Part shown: one piece after another, positions 1 through 6,510 of the stretch
Layout: every line of letters starts with the position of its first letter
Position numbering within the stretch: the first letter of the stretch is position 1
Assembly (NCBI GenBank): GCA_042096095.1
Contig: JBELME010000207.1
Span: 1-7,628 of the forward strand
Source: Enterovibrio sp042096095
GTDB taxonomy: Bacteria > Pseudomonadota > Gammaproteobacteria > Enterobacterales > Vibrionaceae
Length of the DNA: 7,628 bases
Direction: 5' to 3'
The notes under the pieces: generated by a model
Told to the model about the DNA's origin: nothing
The model's database searches: none
Seen by the model: only the letters and a program-made list of their open reading frames with translations
Position numbers and translations under genes: made by a program

Positions 1-612
1 ATGAGAAACTCAATTGGATCAGTGTGTTGGTATAATTATTTGATCAACAACGCCCTGGAAATGGCGAAAGAGATGCTGTTACTTGTTCCTGCGGATTTCA
101 AAGAAACCCTACTTGAGCAGAGTTTGGGTGTGGAAACCGTGGGCCTCGCATTGCTTTCCGCGCACTTGATCATTTTCTGGCTATCGCAAGACAGCAATGT
201 GACACCTCCCGTTTGTTTAACGGCTTTTGCTGCGGCGACGATCGCACGAACGCCGGCGATGCGGACAGGCATGACAGCGTGGAAAATTGCGAAAGGGTTG
301 TATTTAGTGCCGATACTCATTGCCTACACCCAGCTGATTAGTTGGAATATCAGCGACGTGTTGCTGGTGGGTGTTTTCGCCATTATCGGAACTTACGCGA
401 TGATAGGTGCATTGGAAGGCTACCTTGAGGGGCCGCTCAATATTCTTCTGAGGTTGGTGCTTCTTGGCACGTGTGTGCTTCTGCTGTGGCCGAGCTTACC
501 GATTGGATTACGTTTGTTAGCATGTGCAATCTTTGCCGGTATTTTTGTGTATAGCCGTGCGGTAGATAATAAAATGGTTGGATCAGCACATGTCATGAGC
601 GACGAGCAATAG
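1..612 (+). CDS. TRAP transporter fused permease (4TM/12TM, DctM-like), C-terminal part; possibly broken
   Basis: This is the C-terminal part of the membrane permease of a tripartite ATP-independent periplasmic (TRAP) transporter, which uses an ion gradient and a periplasmic binding protein to import organic acids or similar solutes. From about residue 44 it matches the fused-permease family well: the segment SAHLIIFWLSQDSNVTPPV (53-71) carries the conserved TPPV motif, followed by the alanine-rich FAAATIA stretch, AWKIAKGLYLVP (93-104) and two or three hydrophobic helices to the end. The reading frame is open to the window edge and may continue upstream, although an ATG happens to occupy positions 1-3. 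Residues 1-43 are odd. The family normally has a GMG(L/V)PTTAAY re-entrant motif roughly 45-50 residues before TPPV, and no frame shows it here; the segment is instead mixed and polar (for example ADFKETLLEQ). The gene may therefore be a truncated or recombined remnant. Family assignment is firm, integrity is doubtful. Confidence 0.72.
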   Translation: MRNSIGSVCWYNYLINNALEMAKEMLLLVPADFKETLLEQSLGVETVGLALLSAHLIIFWLSQDSNVTPPVCLTAFAAATIARTPAMRTGMTAWKIAKGLYLVPILIAYTQLISWNISDVLLVGVFAIIGTYAMIGALEGYLEGPLNILLRLVLLGTCVLLLWPSLPIGLRLLACAIFAGIFVYSRAVDNKMVGSAHVMSDEQ

Positions 613-769
613 CATCAAGCCTTCCTAGTGAAATGGGGTTATTTACTTTCGTTGGCGCTGATTTATGCACCGCCAATGGGAAAATGCCCCTTTGTCCCAT
701 TTCCTGACGCTTTGGATCTCAAACTCTCAACCACGCTGTAAAGGTATGCGGTGACGAAAGGGTGGGTGG

Positions 770-1204
770 ATGAATGCAGTCATTTCGGTTTCATCAAGGC
801 TATTGGTTTATCTCGTTATCATTACGGCATTTCCATTTTCCGTTTGTCTAGCAGCCCCCGCACCTGTGGGTACCAAGGTATATTTTATTGCGCCAAAAGA
901 TGGGGATATTGTGTCTCGTCAGTTTGACGTGAAAATCGGTGTTATGAAGGAAAGTCTTGCGCCCACGCGTGAGACAAAGCTTAATGGACATTGTCATGTG
1001 CTTATCAACCTTGATGATTTGGTTGATCTATCGATGCCGTTACCGGTGAACGCTCATGTTGTGCATCTTGATGGCGGCGCATCCGATGTCACGCTAACGT
1101 TGCCTAGCGGAAAGCATACGCTTCAAATTCTATTGGGAGATGATCAGCATGTTCCCCATTCCCCGCCCATATTCTCTCAACCGATTACGATCACTGTACG
1201 GTGA
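770..1204 (+). CDS. DUF4399 domain-containing periplasmic protein
   Basis: This small exported protein of unknown function belongs to the DUF4399 family. Residues 1-29 look like a Sec signal peptide: a short N-region, a hydrophobic core LLVYLVIITAFPFSV, and a probable signal peptidase I site near LAA-PAP. The mature part has the family hallmarks: YFIAPKDGDIVSRQF at 38-52, a GHCH motif at 73-76 (usually GHHH in relatives) and the C-terminal block DGGASDVTLTLPSGKHTLQI (101-120) followed by LLGDDQHVPH (121-130), ending in a beta-strand-like PITITVR. The clustered histidines could bind metal, but that is inference. The start is supported by AAAGGG at 757-762, seven bases before the ATG. It lies 157 bp after the TRAP permease gene on the same strand, so a separate promoter is likely although none is obvious. 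At 144 aa it is of normal length. Confidence 0.82.
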   Translation: MNAVISVSSRLLVYLVIITAFPFSVCLAAPAPVGTKVYFIAPKDGDIVSRQFDVKIGVMKESLAPTRETKLNGHCHVLINLDDLVDLSMPLPVNAHVVHLDGGASDVTLTLPSGKHTLQILLGDDQHVPHSPPIFSQPITITVR

Positions 1205-1232
1205 GCATTGCGCTGAGAGTGCTCGCTAAACT

Positions 1233-1258
1233 AAAAAAAGCCGCGCAATGGCGGCTTT
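1233..1258 (-). terminator. Rho-independent terminator of the deacylase gene, partly bidirectional
   Basis: A perfect 8-bp stem (AAAGCCGC at 1237-1244, GCGGCTTT at 1251-1258) encloses a 6-nt loop. On the minus strand it is followed by a run of seven T, which makes it a good intrinsic terminator about 30 bp after the deacylase stop. On the plus strand only a short T-run follows, so it should be a weaker terminator for the DUF4399 gene, which converges on it. Confidence 0.85.
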
Positions 1259-1289
1259 AGAAAACAAAGCGTATTGATATGAGCGAATA

Positions 1290-2294
1290 TTAGCTGTACG
1301 GGTGAATAATCCGAGCAACTAATGAACCTGCTGCACGCATTGATTCAACATTCTGGCTTAGCAAAATGCCCGGTTCTGGCGCTCGATATTGGTGAATTTC
1401 CTCGCCAAAACTGTCGTATTGAGTGGCGAGTAATTGGCCTTCTTCCACGAATTGCATCAGTTCGGCTTGTGGTAAAATAAACCCACCTTGTTCCGCGCGG
1501 ATGCTAGTCACTTTCTCACCTTCAACTGCCGGGACGAATGCCATTGTGTCGCCCTCAATAATGCCGTGGTATTTGAAAATATTCATCACGCCACGTGTGG
1601 TGCGTTGTACCAGTTCGATATCCGTGTAGCGCCCCATGCCGACTTCGACGGTAATGCTTGGAATGCCGTTTTCATTCCACACGGTTTCCAGAATCCCCGG
1701 ATCGCCTGGGTCATTCAAGATGGCATCTGGGTTCATTAAGCGCGCCATTTGCACGGCGTCATCAATGCGGAAATCGGCAAACGTGTACAGAGGGTAAACC
1801 GTGCCTGATGTTTGGGTATGCAGGTCAATCGCAAGCTCTGCATTTGGCTGGAGCAAATGATGCCAAAGCGGATAGATGTATCGTTGTACATCGTTACCTG
1901 TCGCATCTCCCGGGAAGAAACGGTTCAAGTTGCCGTTTGATACATCAGGATCTGACGAGAAAAAATCACGGGTATGGTGTTTCATACCGGTCAGGTTGAC
2001 CGTCGGCACTATCGTTACACAACCGGCGATGTCCTTGTCTTTCAACTCACGCGCGATATGTTGAGCGGAGAGGACGCCGTTGTATTCGTCGCCGTGAACA
2101 CCCGCTGTAATCACGATGTTCTTACCCAGTTTGCTGCCTTTGAATACCCAGACTGGAAGATGCATGTGTTGGGATAGCGCGTCGGTAGCGATGCGGAACC
2201 AAAACTTGTGCTGACCAGCTTCGAGTGAAGTGACATCAAGCGCACTGATAACGTCTAGGCCATCAATTTTGTTGTTTTCAATGTATGTCGTCAT
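1290..2294 (-). CDS. Succinylglutamate desuccinylase/aspartoacylase family protein (zinc deacylase)
   Basis: This is a cytoplasmic zinc hydrolase of the AstE/AspA family (M14-like fold), whose members remove an acyl group from N-acyl amino acids. The sequence shows the zinc motif AGVHGDEYNG with H67 and E70, the conserved NLNRFFPG (122-129) that contributes to substrate binding, the third zinc ligand in AIDLHTQTSG (H159), and TVEVG with E217 as candidate catalytic glutamate. The C-terminal third is a beta-rich domain typical of the family. The length of 334 aa is normal for this group. It is not adjacent to ast arginine-succinyltransferase genes, so arginine catabolism is unlikely to be its context. 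Instead it directly follows a YfcC-type carrier on the same strand, suggesting it acts on what that carrier imports. The ATG lies about 17 nt after a hairpin with a T-run, with only a weak AAGAA-like Shine-Dalgarno. Exact substrate unknown. Confidence 0.88.
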   Translation of the reverse strand: MTTYIENNKIDGLDVISALDVTSLEAGQHKFWFRIATDALSQHMHLPVWVFKGSKLGKNIVITAGVHGDEYNGVLSAQHIARELKDKDIAGCVTIVPTVNLTGMKHHTRDFFSSDPDVSNGNLNRFFPGDATGNDVQRYIYPLWHHLLQPNAELAIDLHTQTSGTVYPLYTFADFRIDDAVQMARLMNPDAILNDPGDPGILETVWNENGIPSITVEVGMGRYTDIELVQRTTRGVMNIFKYHGIIEGDTMAFVPAVEGEKVTSIRAEQGGFILPQAELMQFVEEGQLLATQYDSFGEEIHQYRAPEPGILLSQNVESMRAAGSLVARIIHPYS

Positions 2295-2310
2295 AGCATG
2301 TTCTTGCTGT

Positions 2311-2339
2311 AAAAAAGGCGAGATGGTGATCTCGCCTTT
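2311..2339 (-). terminator. Strong hairpin with T-run between the yfcC-like gene and the deacylase gene
   Basis: A perfect 10-bp stem (AAAGGCGAGA at 2314-2323, TCTCGCCTTT at 2330-2339) with loop TGGTGA is followed on the minus strand by a run of six T. It has the form of an intrinsic terminator for the carrier gene, whose stop is 37 bp upstream. Only about 16 nt separate it from the deacylase ATG, so it probably acts as a partial terminator or RNA-stabilising/processing hairpin inside an operon. Confidence 0.8.
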
Positions 2340-2375
2340 GTAAATGTATGCGTTATATCGCGTGGGGTTTTGCGG

Positions 2376-3905
2376 TTATGCAAAGCCCATCATGTGTCCA
2401 CCCACAACGGTGATACTTGCCATGATGAACAACAACAGCATAAAGCGCCACACGAACTTCACCCAGTTACCCCAATCAATACGACACACATCCAGTGTGG
2501 CCATTAAAGAAGCAGAAGTAGGAACGATGATGTTAGTAAAGCCGTCGCCCAGTTGGAAGGCCAAAACGGAAACTTGGCGTGTCACTCCTGCGATATCTGA
2601 CAAAGGTGCCAATAATGGCATGGTCAATGCGGCTTGACCTGAACCCGATGTCACGAAGAAGTTGAACACGGACTGGAACACATACATCAACCATGCAGCC
2701 ATCGCAGAAGGCAATTCGCTGATAGAACTTCCCGCATTGTGCAAGATGGTATTGAGTACGCTTGGTTCTTCCGAACCACCGCCCAATAGCAGCAACACGC
2801 CTTTGGCAAAACCCACTAACAAAGCAGGTGCGAGCATGATACCTGCACCTTCTTTGAAGGCATCAGCCACATCATTGAATGTCATGTTGTTCAGGTTGAA
2901 CAATATCGCAATGATGACAACCACAAAGCCCATGGTGAAGAACTGAGAGGCGATTTCTGGGATGTACCAAGCATGCATTACCACGCCCCATACAACCCAA
3001 ACGGTAGTCGCGATCACCATGAGAATGACTAAGGTATTACCGAAGCCCCAGCGGCTTTCTTGAACATCTACGTCCTTGTTTTTGAGGTAAGCATCTGATT
3101 CAAAACTGTAAGATGCCGAAGGATTCGCTTTAATGCGAGAGGCATATATCATGGTGAAGCCGATACCTACCAGGGTAAACACAGCCCACATCACCATGCG
3201 CATTGTCATGCCAGATAGCACTGGAACGCCTGCGATACCTTGTGCAATGGCAACAGAGAAAGGGTTCATCCAAGAGGTCGCAAAGCCAACCTGTGTCGCG
3301 ACATAGGTCACCATCACGGTTGTGATGCCGTCATAGCCCAATCGAACCATCAAAGGCGCGATGATAATGGCAAACGCAACGGCTTCTTCACCCATGCCAA
3401 ACACGGCACCGCCCAAAGAAAATAGCAAAAACAAGGCGGGAATAAAGAGTGCTTCGCTGCCTTTGGTCTTGTGGATCAGCTTTAAAATGCCGTTATCAAT
3501 GGTGCCCGTGCGCATCACGATGCCGAACGCACCACTGATAATGAGCATGAACATAATGACGCCAATCGCGCTGCCCCATTTGGAGCCTGATACCAGACCT
3601 TCGAACGGGAAGTTCATCAAGTCAATGCCACCACCGGAAGCAAAGAACTGTACTTTGCTGTAAACCAATTCACCGGTTTCATCGGTGACATAACGGAATG
3701 ATTCAGGGTTAATGACGGTGCGAGACTTCTCAACGCCGTCAGTCATGAAAGAGACTTGTTGGCTATCGAATTGGCCGACAGGAATCAAATAGGTCATGGC
3801 GGCGGCCAAAAGACCAACGATAAATATCAGGAGCAAGGTGTCTGGCATTTGCCATTTCTTTGCACCCGAGGATGCATCCTGAGTGGAAACATGTGTTTGA
3901 GACAT
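2376..3905 (-). CDS. yfcC: YfcC family (DcuC superfamily) carrier, putative amino-acid/C4-dicarboxylate antiporter
   Basis: This is a polytopic inner-membrane secondary carrier of the YfcC branch of the C4-dicarboxylate anaerobic carrier superfamily; E. coli YfcC is only predicted to be a basic amino-acid antiporter, so the substrate is not established. After a polar N-terminus (about 20 aa) the first helix (LLLIFIVGLLAAAMTYLIPVG) is followed by a ~55-residue non-membrane stretch and then about a dozen hydrophobic segments. Family signatures are GMGEEAVAFA, VATQVGFATSWMNPFSVAIA, and near the C-terminus TSGSGQAALTMPLLAPLSD and LAFQLGDGFTNIIVPTSAS. I chose the ATG at 3905 (509 aa; GAGA lies about nine bases upstream). 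An in-frame TTG at 3920 would add five residues (MRNDG) but lacks a ribosome site. The deacylase downstream is a likely functional partner. Confidence 0.88.
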   Translation of the reverse strand: MSQTHVSTQDASSGAKKWQMPDTLLLIFIVGLLAAAMTYLIPVGQFDSQQVSFMTDGVEKSRTVINPESFRYVTDETGELVYSKVQFFASGGGIDLMNFPFEGLVSGSKWGSAIGVIMFMLIISGAFGIVMRTGTIDNGILKLIHKTKGSEALFIPALFLLFSLGGAVFGMGEEAVAFAIIIAPLMVRLGYDGITTVMVTYVATQVGFATSWMNPFSVAIAQGIAGVPVLSGMTMRMVMWAVFTLVGIGFTMIYASRIKANPSASYSFESDAYLKNKDVDVQESRWGFGNTLVILMVIATTVWVVWGVVMHAWYIPEIASQFFTMGFVVVIIAILFNLNNMTFNDVADAFKEGAGIMLAPALLVGFAKGVLLLLGGGSEEPSVLNTILHNAGSSISELPSAMAAWLMYVFQSVFNFFVTSGSGQAALTMPLLAPLSDIAGVTRQVSVLAFQLGDGFTNIIVPTSASLMATLDVCRIDWGNWVKFVWRFMLLLFIMASITVVGGHMMGFA

Positions 3906-3938
3906 GCCATCATTTCTCAATATCTAAAGGGGCATAAA

Positions 3939-4073
3939 ATGTCGTTAAATGCGAATATAAAATCAATTTATTTTAATATGAGGGAGTGGCTATTCAATTG
4001 TTACTTAATTTGGCGCAATATATGGCGTGAAGTTCTGATTGAAAAATGCTCAGATGCAGAAGGGATGTGCTAG
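3939..4073 (+). CDS. Possible 44-aa small ORF divergent from the carrier gene
   Basis: An ATG at 3939 is preceded by AAAGGGG with six bases of spacing, one of the better Shine-Dalgarno matches in the window. It opens a frame of 44 codons ending at TAG 4071-4073. The product begins MSLNANIKSIYF and contains an aromatic stretch, REWLFNCYLIWRNIWREV, that could be an amphipathic or membrane-associated helix. I recognise no family. It overlaps the proposed promoter of the divergent carrier gene, so it may be a leader peptide, a small membrane protein or chance. No plus-strand promoter is evident. Confidence 0.2.
   Translation: MSLNANIKSIYFNMREWLFNCYLIWRNIWREVLIEKCSDAEGMC
3970..3997 (-). promoter_or_regulatory. 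Possible sigma-70 promoter of the carrier/deacylase operon
   Basis: On the minus strand TTGAAT (3997-3992) and TAAAAT (3975-3970) are separated by 16 bp in an AT-rich region upstream of the carrier gene. Transcription would begin near 3963, giving a leader of about 58 nt. The match is reasonable but such pairs are common in AT-rich DNA. Confidence 0.35.
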
Positions 4074-4139
4074 GTTTCGCCATGTAATTGTGAAGCCACT
4101 TTTGCTCGAAAGTTTTTTCCTAGGTGTGTATTTGTCTAA

Positions 4140-5027
4140 CTAGGGCTTGTTGAACTTCAGCGACAGTGTTGGCGCTTTCATGACGAGATAAACGGCGAGG
4201 GCGCAGCAGGCAAAGCCAATGAGCGTGGACCCAGAAAAAGTTTCGTCAAAAAACAACCAACCTTGGATGGCGGCAAGTGGGGGAACGAGGTAAATAAACG
4301 ACGTCACCTTTGATGCGGCGCCTTGCCCCACCATGTAGAGATACAGCAAAACAGCCACCACGGACAACACAAGCACCGACCAGACCATAGTGAGGGTAAA
4401 GGTGAGGGTCCACGTCACGTCAAACCCCTGAATAAACCAAGCCATCGGCAAGAAAACGATAGTTGCAGCAACATATTGCCACATGGCAGAAGCCACCAAG
4501 TTTACTCCCTGACAAAAGCGTTTTTGATAGAGCGTACCGAACGTAATGCCCAGTAGCGCAGAGCCGACAAACATATAGGCGTAAAGCGGTTGCGCATCGA
4601 CGCCCCAGCTCATTTTGCCTTGCACCACAAAGGCAATGCCAACGATACCAGCGGCAAGCCCTAACCATTGCGCAATGTTGAGCCTCTCTGAGGAGGTGTT
4701 CACCACAATGATGGCTGTAAGAATAGGCTGCAGACCCACTAATAACGATGAAAGGCCAGCGGGCATGCCTAAGCCAATCGCGGCAAACACGCCACCTAGG
4801 TAAAACCCGTGGATCAACAAACCCGATACCAGTGCATGAACGAGCTGCATCCCTTTGGGCATCACAGGTTTCATCACCGAGAGTATCGCGATGAATACCA
4901 CAACGTTTAACGCCATGCGGATCAGCAGAAACGTCGCCGCGTTGGAATCGATGAGGCCGAATTTTGCACCCACAAAGCCCGTACTCCAGAGTAAAACGAA
5001 AAAGAAGGGAATGGCTTTTTTGAGCAT
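4140..5027 (-). CDS. DMT superfamily (EamA/RhaT-type) transporter
   Basis: This inner-membrane protein of the drug/metabolite transporter superfamily probably exports a metabolite or amino acid; the family name does not predict the substrate. It has two tandem EamA repeats of about five helices each, ten helices in all. Visible signatures are LLWSTGFVGAKFGL near the N-terminus, LGMPAGLSSLLVGLQPILTA in repeat one, TFGTLYQKRF at the start of repeat two, and LVPPLAAIQGWLFFDE followed by a final helix ALAVYLVMKAP. I chose the ATG at 5027 (295 aa) because AAGGA at 5037-5041 is nine bases upstream; an ATG at 5045 would add MQGLHS but has no ribosome site. It has a likely promoter of its own, and a 220-bp gap with a separate promoter parts it from the carrier downstream. 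I found no convincing terminator after its stop. Confidence 0.87.
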   Translation of the reverse strand: MLKKAIPFFFVLLWSTGFVGAKFGLIDSNAATFLLIRMALNVVVFIAILSVMKPVMPKGMQLVHALVSGLLIHGFYLGGVFAAIGLGMPAGLSSLLVGLQPILTAIIVVNTSSERLNIAQWLGLAAGIVGIAFVVQGKMSWGVDAQPLYAYMFVGSALLGITFGTLYQKRFCQGVNLVASAMWQYVAATIVFLPMAWFIQGFDVTWTLTFTLTMVWSVLVLSVVAVLLYLYMVGQGAASKVTSFIYLVPPLAAIQGWLFFDETFSGSTLIGFACCALAVYLVMKAPTLSLKFNKP

Positions 5028-5030
5028 GGA

Positions 5031-5045
5031 ATGCAGTCCTTGCAT
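5031..5045 (-). promoter_or_regulatory. Shine-Dalgarno of the EamA gene in the loop of a small hairpin
   Basis: On the minus strand ATGCA-AGGAC-TGCAT is a perfect 5-5-5 inverted repeat, with most of the AAGGA ribosome site in the loop, nine bases before the ATG at 5027. The site decides the start: the ATG at 5045, which forms the outer edge of the repeat, has no such site upstream. The hairpin is short and its effect on translation is unknown. Confidence 0.45.
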
Positions 5046-5070
5046 GCAGAAAACGAAACGGCGAAGGATG

Positions 5071-5099
5071 ATTAAAACCTAAGCAGTGTGCTAGAACAA
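5071..5099 (-). promoter_or_regulatory. Possible sigma-70 promoter of the EamA transporter gene
   Basis: On the minus strand TTGTTC (5099-5094) and TTTAAT (5076-5071) are separated by 17 bp. The -10 matches five of six consensus bases, the -35 only TTG. The leader to the chosen ATG would be about 36 nt. Confidence 0.35.
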
Positions 5100-5186
5100 G
5101 CGTGCTTTATTCGTCGTCTGTTTTAAAAACGACGAGGTTACGCTTTTCGATTACGCAAGGAACGCTTATACGAGACGGATTGAGAG

Positions 5187-5390
5187 CTAGGAGTTGAACT
5201 CATTCCCGCAATGTGTGCATTGACGATGAGCAGGTCCTGAAATCATAGAGCCAGAGAGGCCATTGAAGAGTGATTTGATAAAACTTGTGCCGACGGAGTC
5301 TGACGCTTTGTAATTTTCGACATTGGGAAAGTCATGAGGGGTGACAGATTTACAATCGGTGCAATAGAGACGGTAATTATAGGTTTCCAC
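5187..5390 (-). CDS. Small zinc-ribbon-like hypothetical protein (CxxC...CxxC)
   Basis: A 67-aa soluble protein of unknown function. Two knuckles, CTDC at 10-13 and CTHC at 58-61, are arranged as in zinc ribbons that bind one zinc with four cysteines; the intervening 44 residues are polar with a short hydrophobic part (FIKSLFNGLSGSMISG). The N-terminus, METYNYRLYCTDC, looks like the first beta hairpin of a ribbon. The start is GTG at 5390, supported by GAAAAGG seven bases upstream. Function cannot be named: small ribbons occur in nucleic-acid binding and protein-protein roles. It stands alone, with 219 bp of non-coding DNA separating it from the next minus-strand gene upstream. Coding status is supported by the ribosome site and the paired cysteines. 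Confidence 0.6.
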   Translation of the reverse strand: METYNYRLYCTDCKSVTPHDFPNVENYKASDSVGTSFIKSLFNGLSGSMISGPAHRQCTHCGNEFNS

Positions 5391-5435
5391 GAGAATGCCT
5401 TTTCAGTGACGGCTAAAATCTAGCTCTATGGTTTT

Positions 5436-5596
5436 AAGATAAAAAAGAGGTTTGTGGAAACGATAAAAAATCACACCGTGAGCAAAATCTCACTCCCCAA
5501 ATAGTCGCGAAAGGAAGTGTGCTATATGCGTCATTTTGCGTATTTTTTGGCAGGGTGAAAAACAAGCGAAGGGCGAAGCGTCAAGATAAAAAAGAG
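5436..5596. repeat. 14-bp direct repeat in the intergenic region
   Basis: AAGATAAAAAAGAG occurs exactly at 5436-5449 and 5583-5596, 147 bp apart, one copy on each side of the 5450-5582 spacer. The sequence is A-rich, so chance or slippage is possible. A related GATAAAAAA lies at about 5462-5470. Confidence 0.5.
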
Positions 5597-5600
5597 ATGG

Positions 5601-5621
5601 AAAAAGCCCTTAAAGCAGGGC
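5601..5621 (-). terminator. Rho-independent terminator overlapping the stop codon of the 70-aa gene
   Basis: On the minus strand GCCCT, a 6-nt loop and AGGGC are followed by five T. The stop codon (TAA, 5612-5610) lies at the loop and the last base of the stem, so the final codons of the gene form part of the hairpin. The stem is only 5 bp but GC-rich. Confidence 0.65.
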
Positions 5622-5822
5622 GCTTGCAACAACAGTTTGGCTATCAAGCGTTTTTTTTAGCCGCTTGTTTTTGTTTAACTCGATTCTGTAAGCCATAAGA
5701 AGGGCCGAAAGGTCGCCCACTTTTACCGTGCACTCACCATCATTGGAGAGTGAGTCGAGCGCATCTCGGTTGATGCGATCAAGGGTATTTCGCATTGTCG
5801 CTGTATCGGTAATTACCGTCAT
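5610..5822 (-). CDS. Hypothetical 70-aa protein
   Basis: I do not recognise this protein. It is a small, soluble, probably mostly helical polypeptide: residues 5-26 (DTATMRNTLDRINRDALDSL) and 36-60 (VGDLSALLMAYRIELNKNKR and beyond) have a heptad-like pattern of hydrophobic residues that could form a helical hairpin or coiled coil, separated by a polar NDGECTVK turn. There is no signal peptide or membrane segment. The ATG at 5822 has only a weak upstream AGATAAAG. Support for its being real comes mainly from the terminator placed exactly at its stop codon and from the amphipathic pattern. It is on the same strand as its neighbours but separated by over 100 bp on each side, so it is probably transcribed alone. 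Confidence 0.5.
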   Translation of the reverse strand: MTVITDTATMRNTLDRINRDALDSLSNDGECTVKVGDLSALLMAYRIELNKNKRLKKTLDSQTVVASALL

Positions 5823-5943
5823 GCTTTATCTACTGAAATGAAAAACCACCAACATTTAACCAAAACAAAGGCGAAATGTTTAGCGGTTTACTGAGCTTGC
5901 GAGCGAGATTGTTGATAGTTTAATCAATCACCGTGGAGTCTGA

Positions 5944-6459
5944 TTAATTTTGCACCGATAAGATCATCTCTTCAGTATCAAATCCTTTTTCTTGAGCCTG
6001 TCTTAAAAAGCGCGCGAGCAATGCATCTGAAACCGTTGGCGTGCGCGACAGCAACCACAAATAGTTCGTGTTGTAGCCGGACACAAAAGCGTACTCGTAA
6101 TCTTCACCGAGTTCAAAAACAACATAAGAAGAGAAAAACGGACCAAAGAATGACACCTCGAGATGACCGACAGCGTCGCTGTCTACGAAATACGCTCGAC
6201 CAACAGCTTCTGTCCACGCCTGGTCCTCTGTTTTAAACCCTCGGTTGACCACTTTGATGCCGCCGTCTTCCTGCAGGGAGTATTCCGCTGTCACCTTGTT
6301 CATACCACGTTCGAAAGAGTGATCGAGGCGAGCGATTTCATACCAATTACCAAGGTACCGTTCTTTATCAAATCCAGTCACAGGGGTGATACCTTCTGGC
6401 ACGGAATGACACCCCGTTAGGACGAATAGCGCAAAAGCCAAGACGATATTTTTCATCAT
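5944..6459 (-). CDS. blc: Outer-membrane lipoprotein, lipocalin Blc
   Basis: This is a bacterial lipocalin anchored to the outer membrane, closely resembling E. coli Blc, which binds fatty acids or lysophospholipids and is linked to envelope stress. From the chosen start, a short hydrophobic signal (MMKNIVLAFALFVLTGC) ends in the lipobox LTGC, with acylated Cys17; the following residue is His, not Asp, so Lol sorting to the outer membrane is expected. The first lipocalin motif GNWYEIARLDHSFERG spans residues 37-52. VSFFGPFFSSY and YLWLLSRTPTVSD, also nearly identical to Blc, follow. The C-terminus fits the usual length (171 aa versus 177). I chose ATG 6459 because AAGAAG lies seven bases upstream; ATGs at 6456, 6465 and 6495 are possible. 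It is 51 bp behind the esterase stop, with no terminator between, so co-transcription is likely. Confidence 0.92.
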   Translation of the reverse strand: MMKNIVLAFALFVLTGCHSVPEGITPVTGFDKERYLGNWYEIARLDHSFERGMNKVTAEYSLQEDGGIKVVNRGFKTEDQAWTEAVGRAYFVDSDAVGHLEVSFFGPFFSSYVVFELGEDYEYAFVSGYNTNYLWLLSRTPTVSDALLARFLRQAQEKGFDTEEMILSVQN

Positions 6460-6510
6460 ACTCATTCTTCTTATTTTGTGTATTTTAATCTTCATACGCT
6501 TAAAAAAACC

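Noticed and set aside
675..701. Inverted repeat AATGGGA...TCCCATT after the TRAP gene
   Set aside because: A 7-bp stem with a 13-nt loop and no T-run; too weak to call a terminator of the TRAP gene.
1423..2177. Several plus-strand frames opposite the deacylase gene
   Set aside because: They are antisense shadows of a clear family member with intact motifs, and have no recognisable domains.
5111..5135. Inverted repeat TCGTCGT...ACGACGA
   Set aside because: A perfect 7-bp stem lies downstream of the zinc-ribbon gene, but no T-run follows on the minus strand, so I do not call it a terminator.
5475..5490. GTGAG-CAAAAT-CTCAC hairpin
   Set aside because: A short 5-bp stem whose T-run is eight bases away; it does not form a proper terminator and may be chance.
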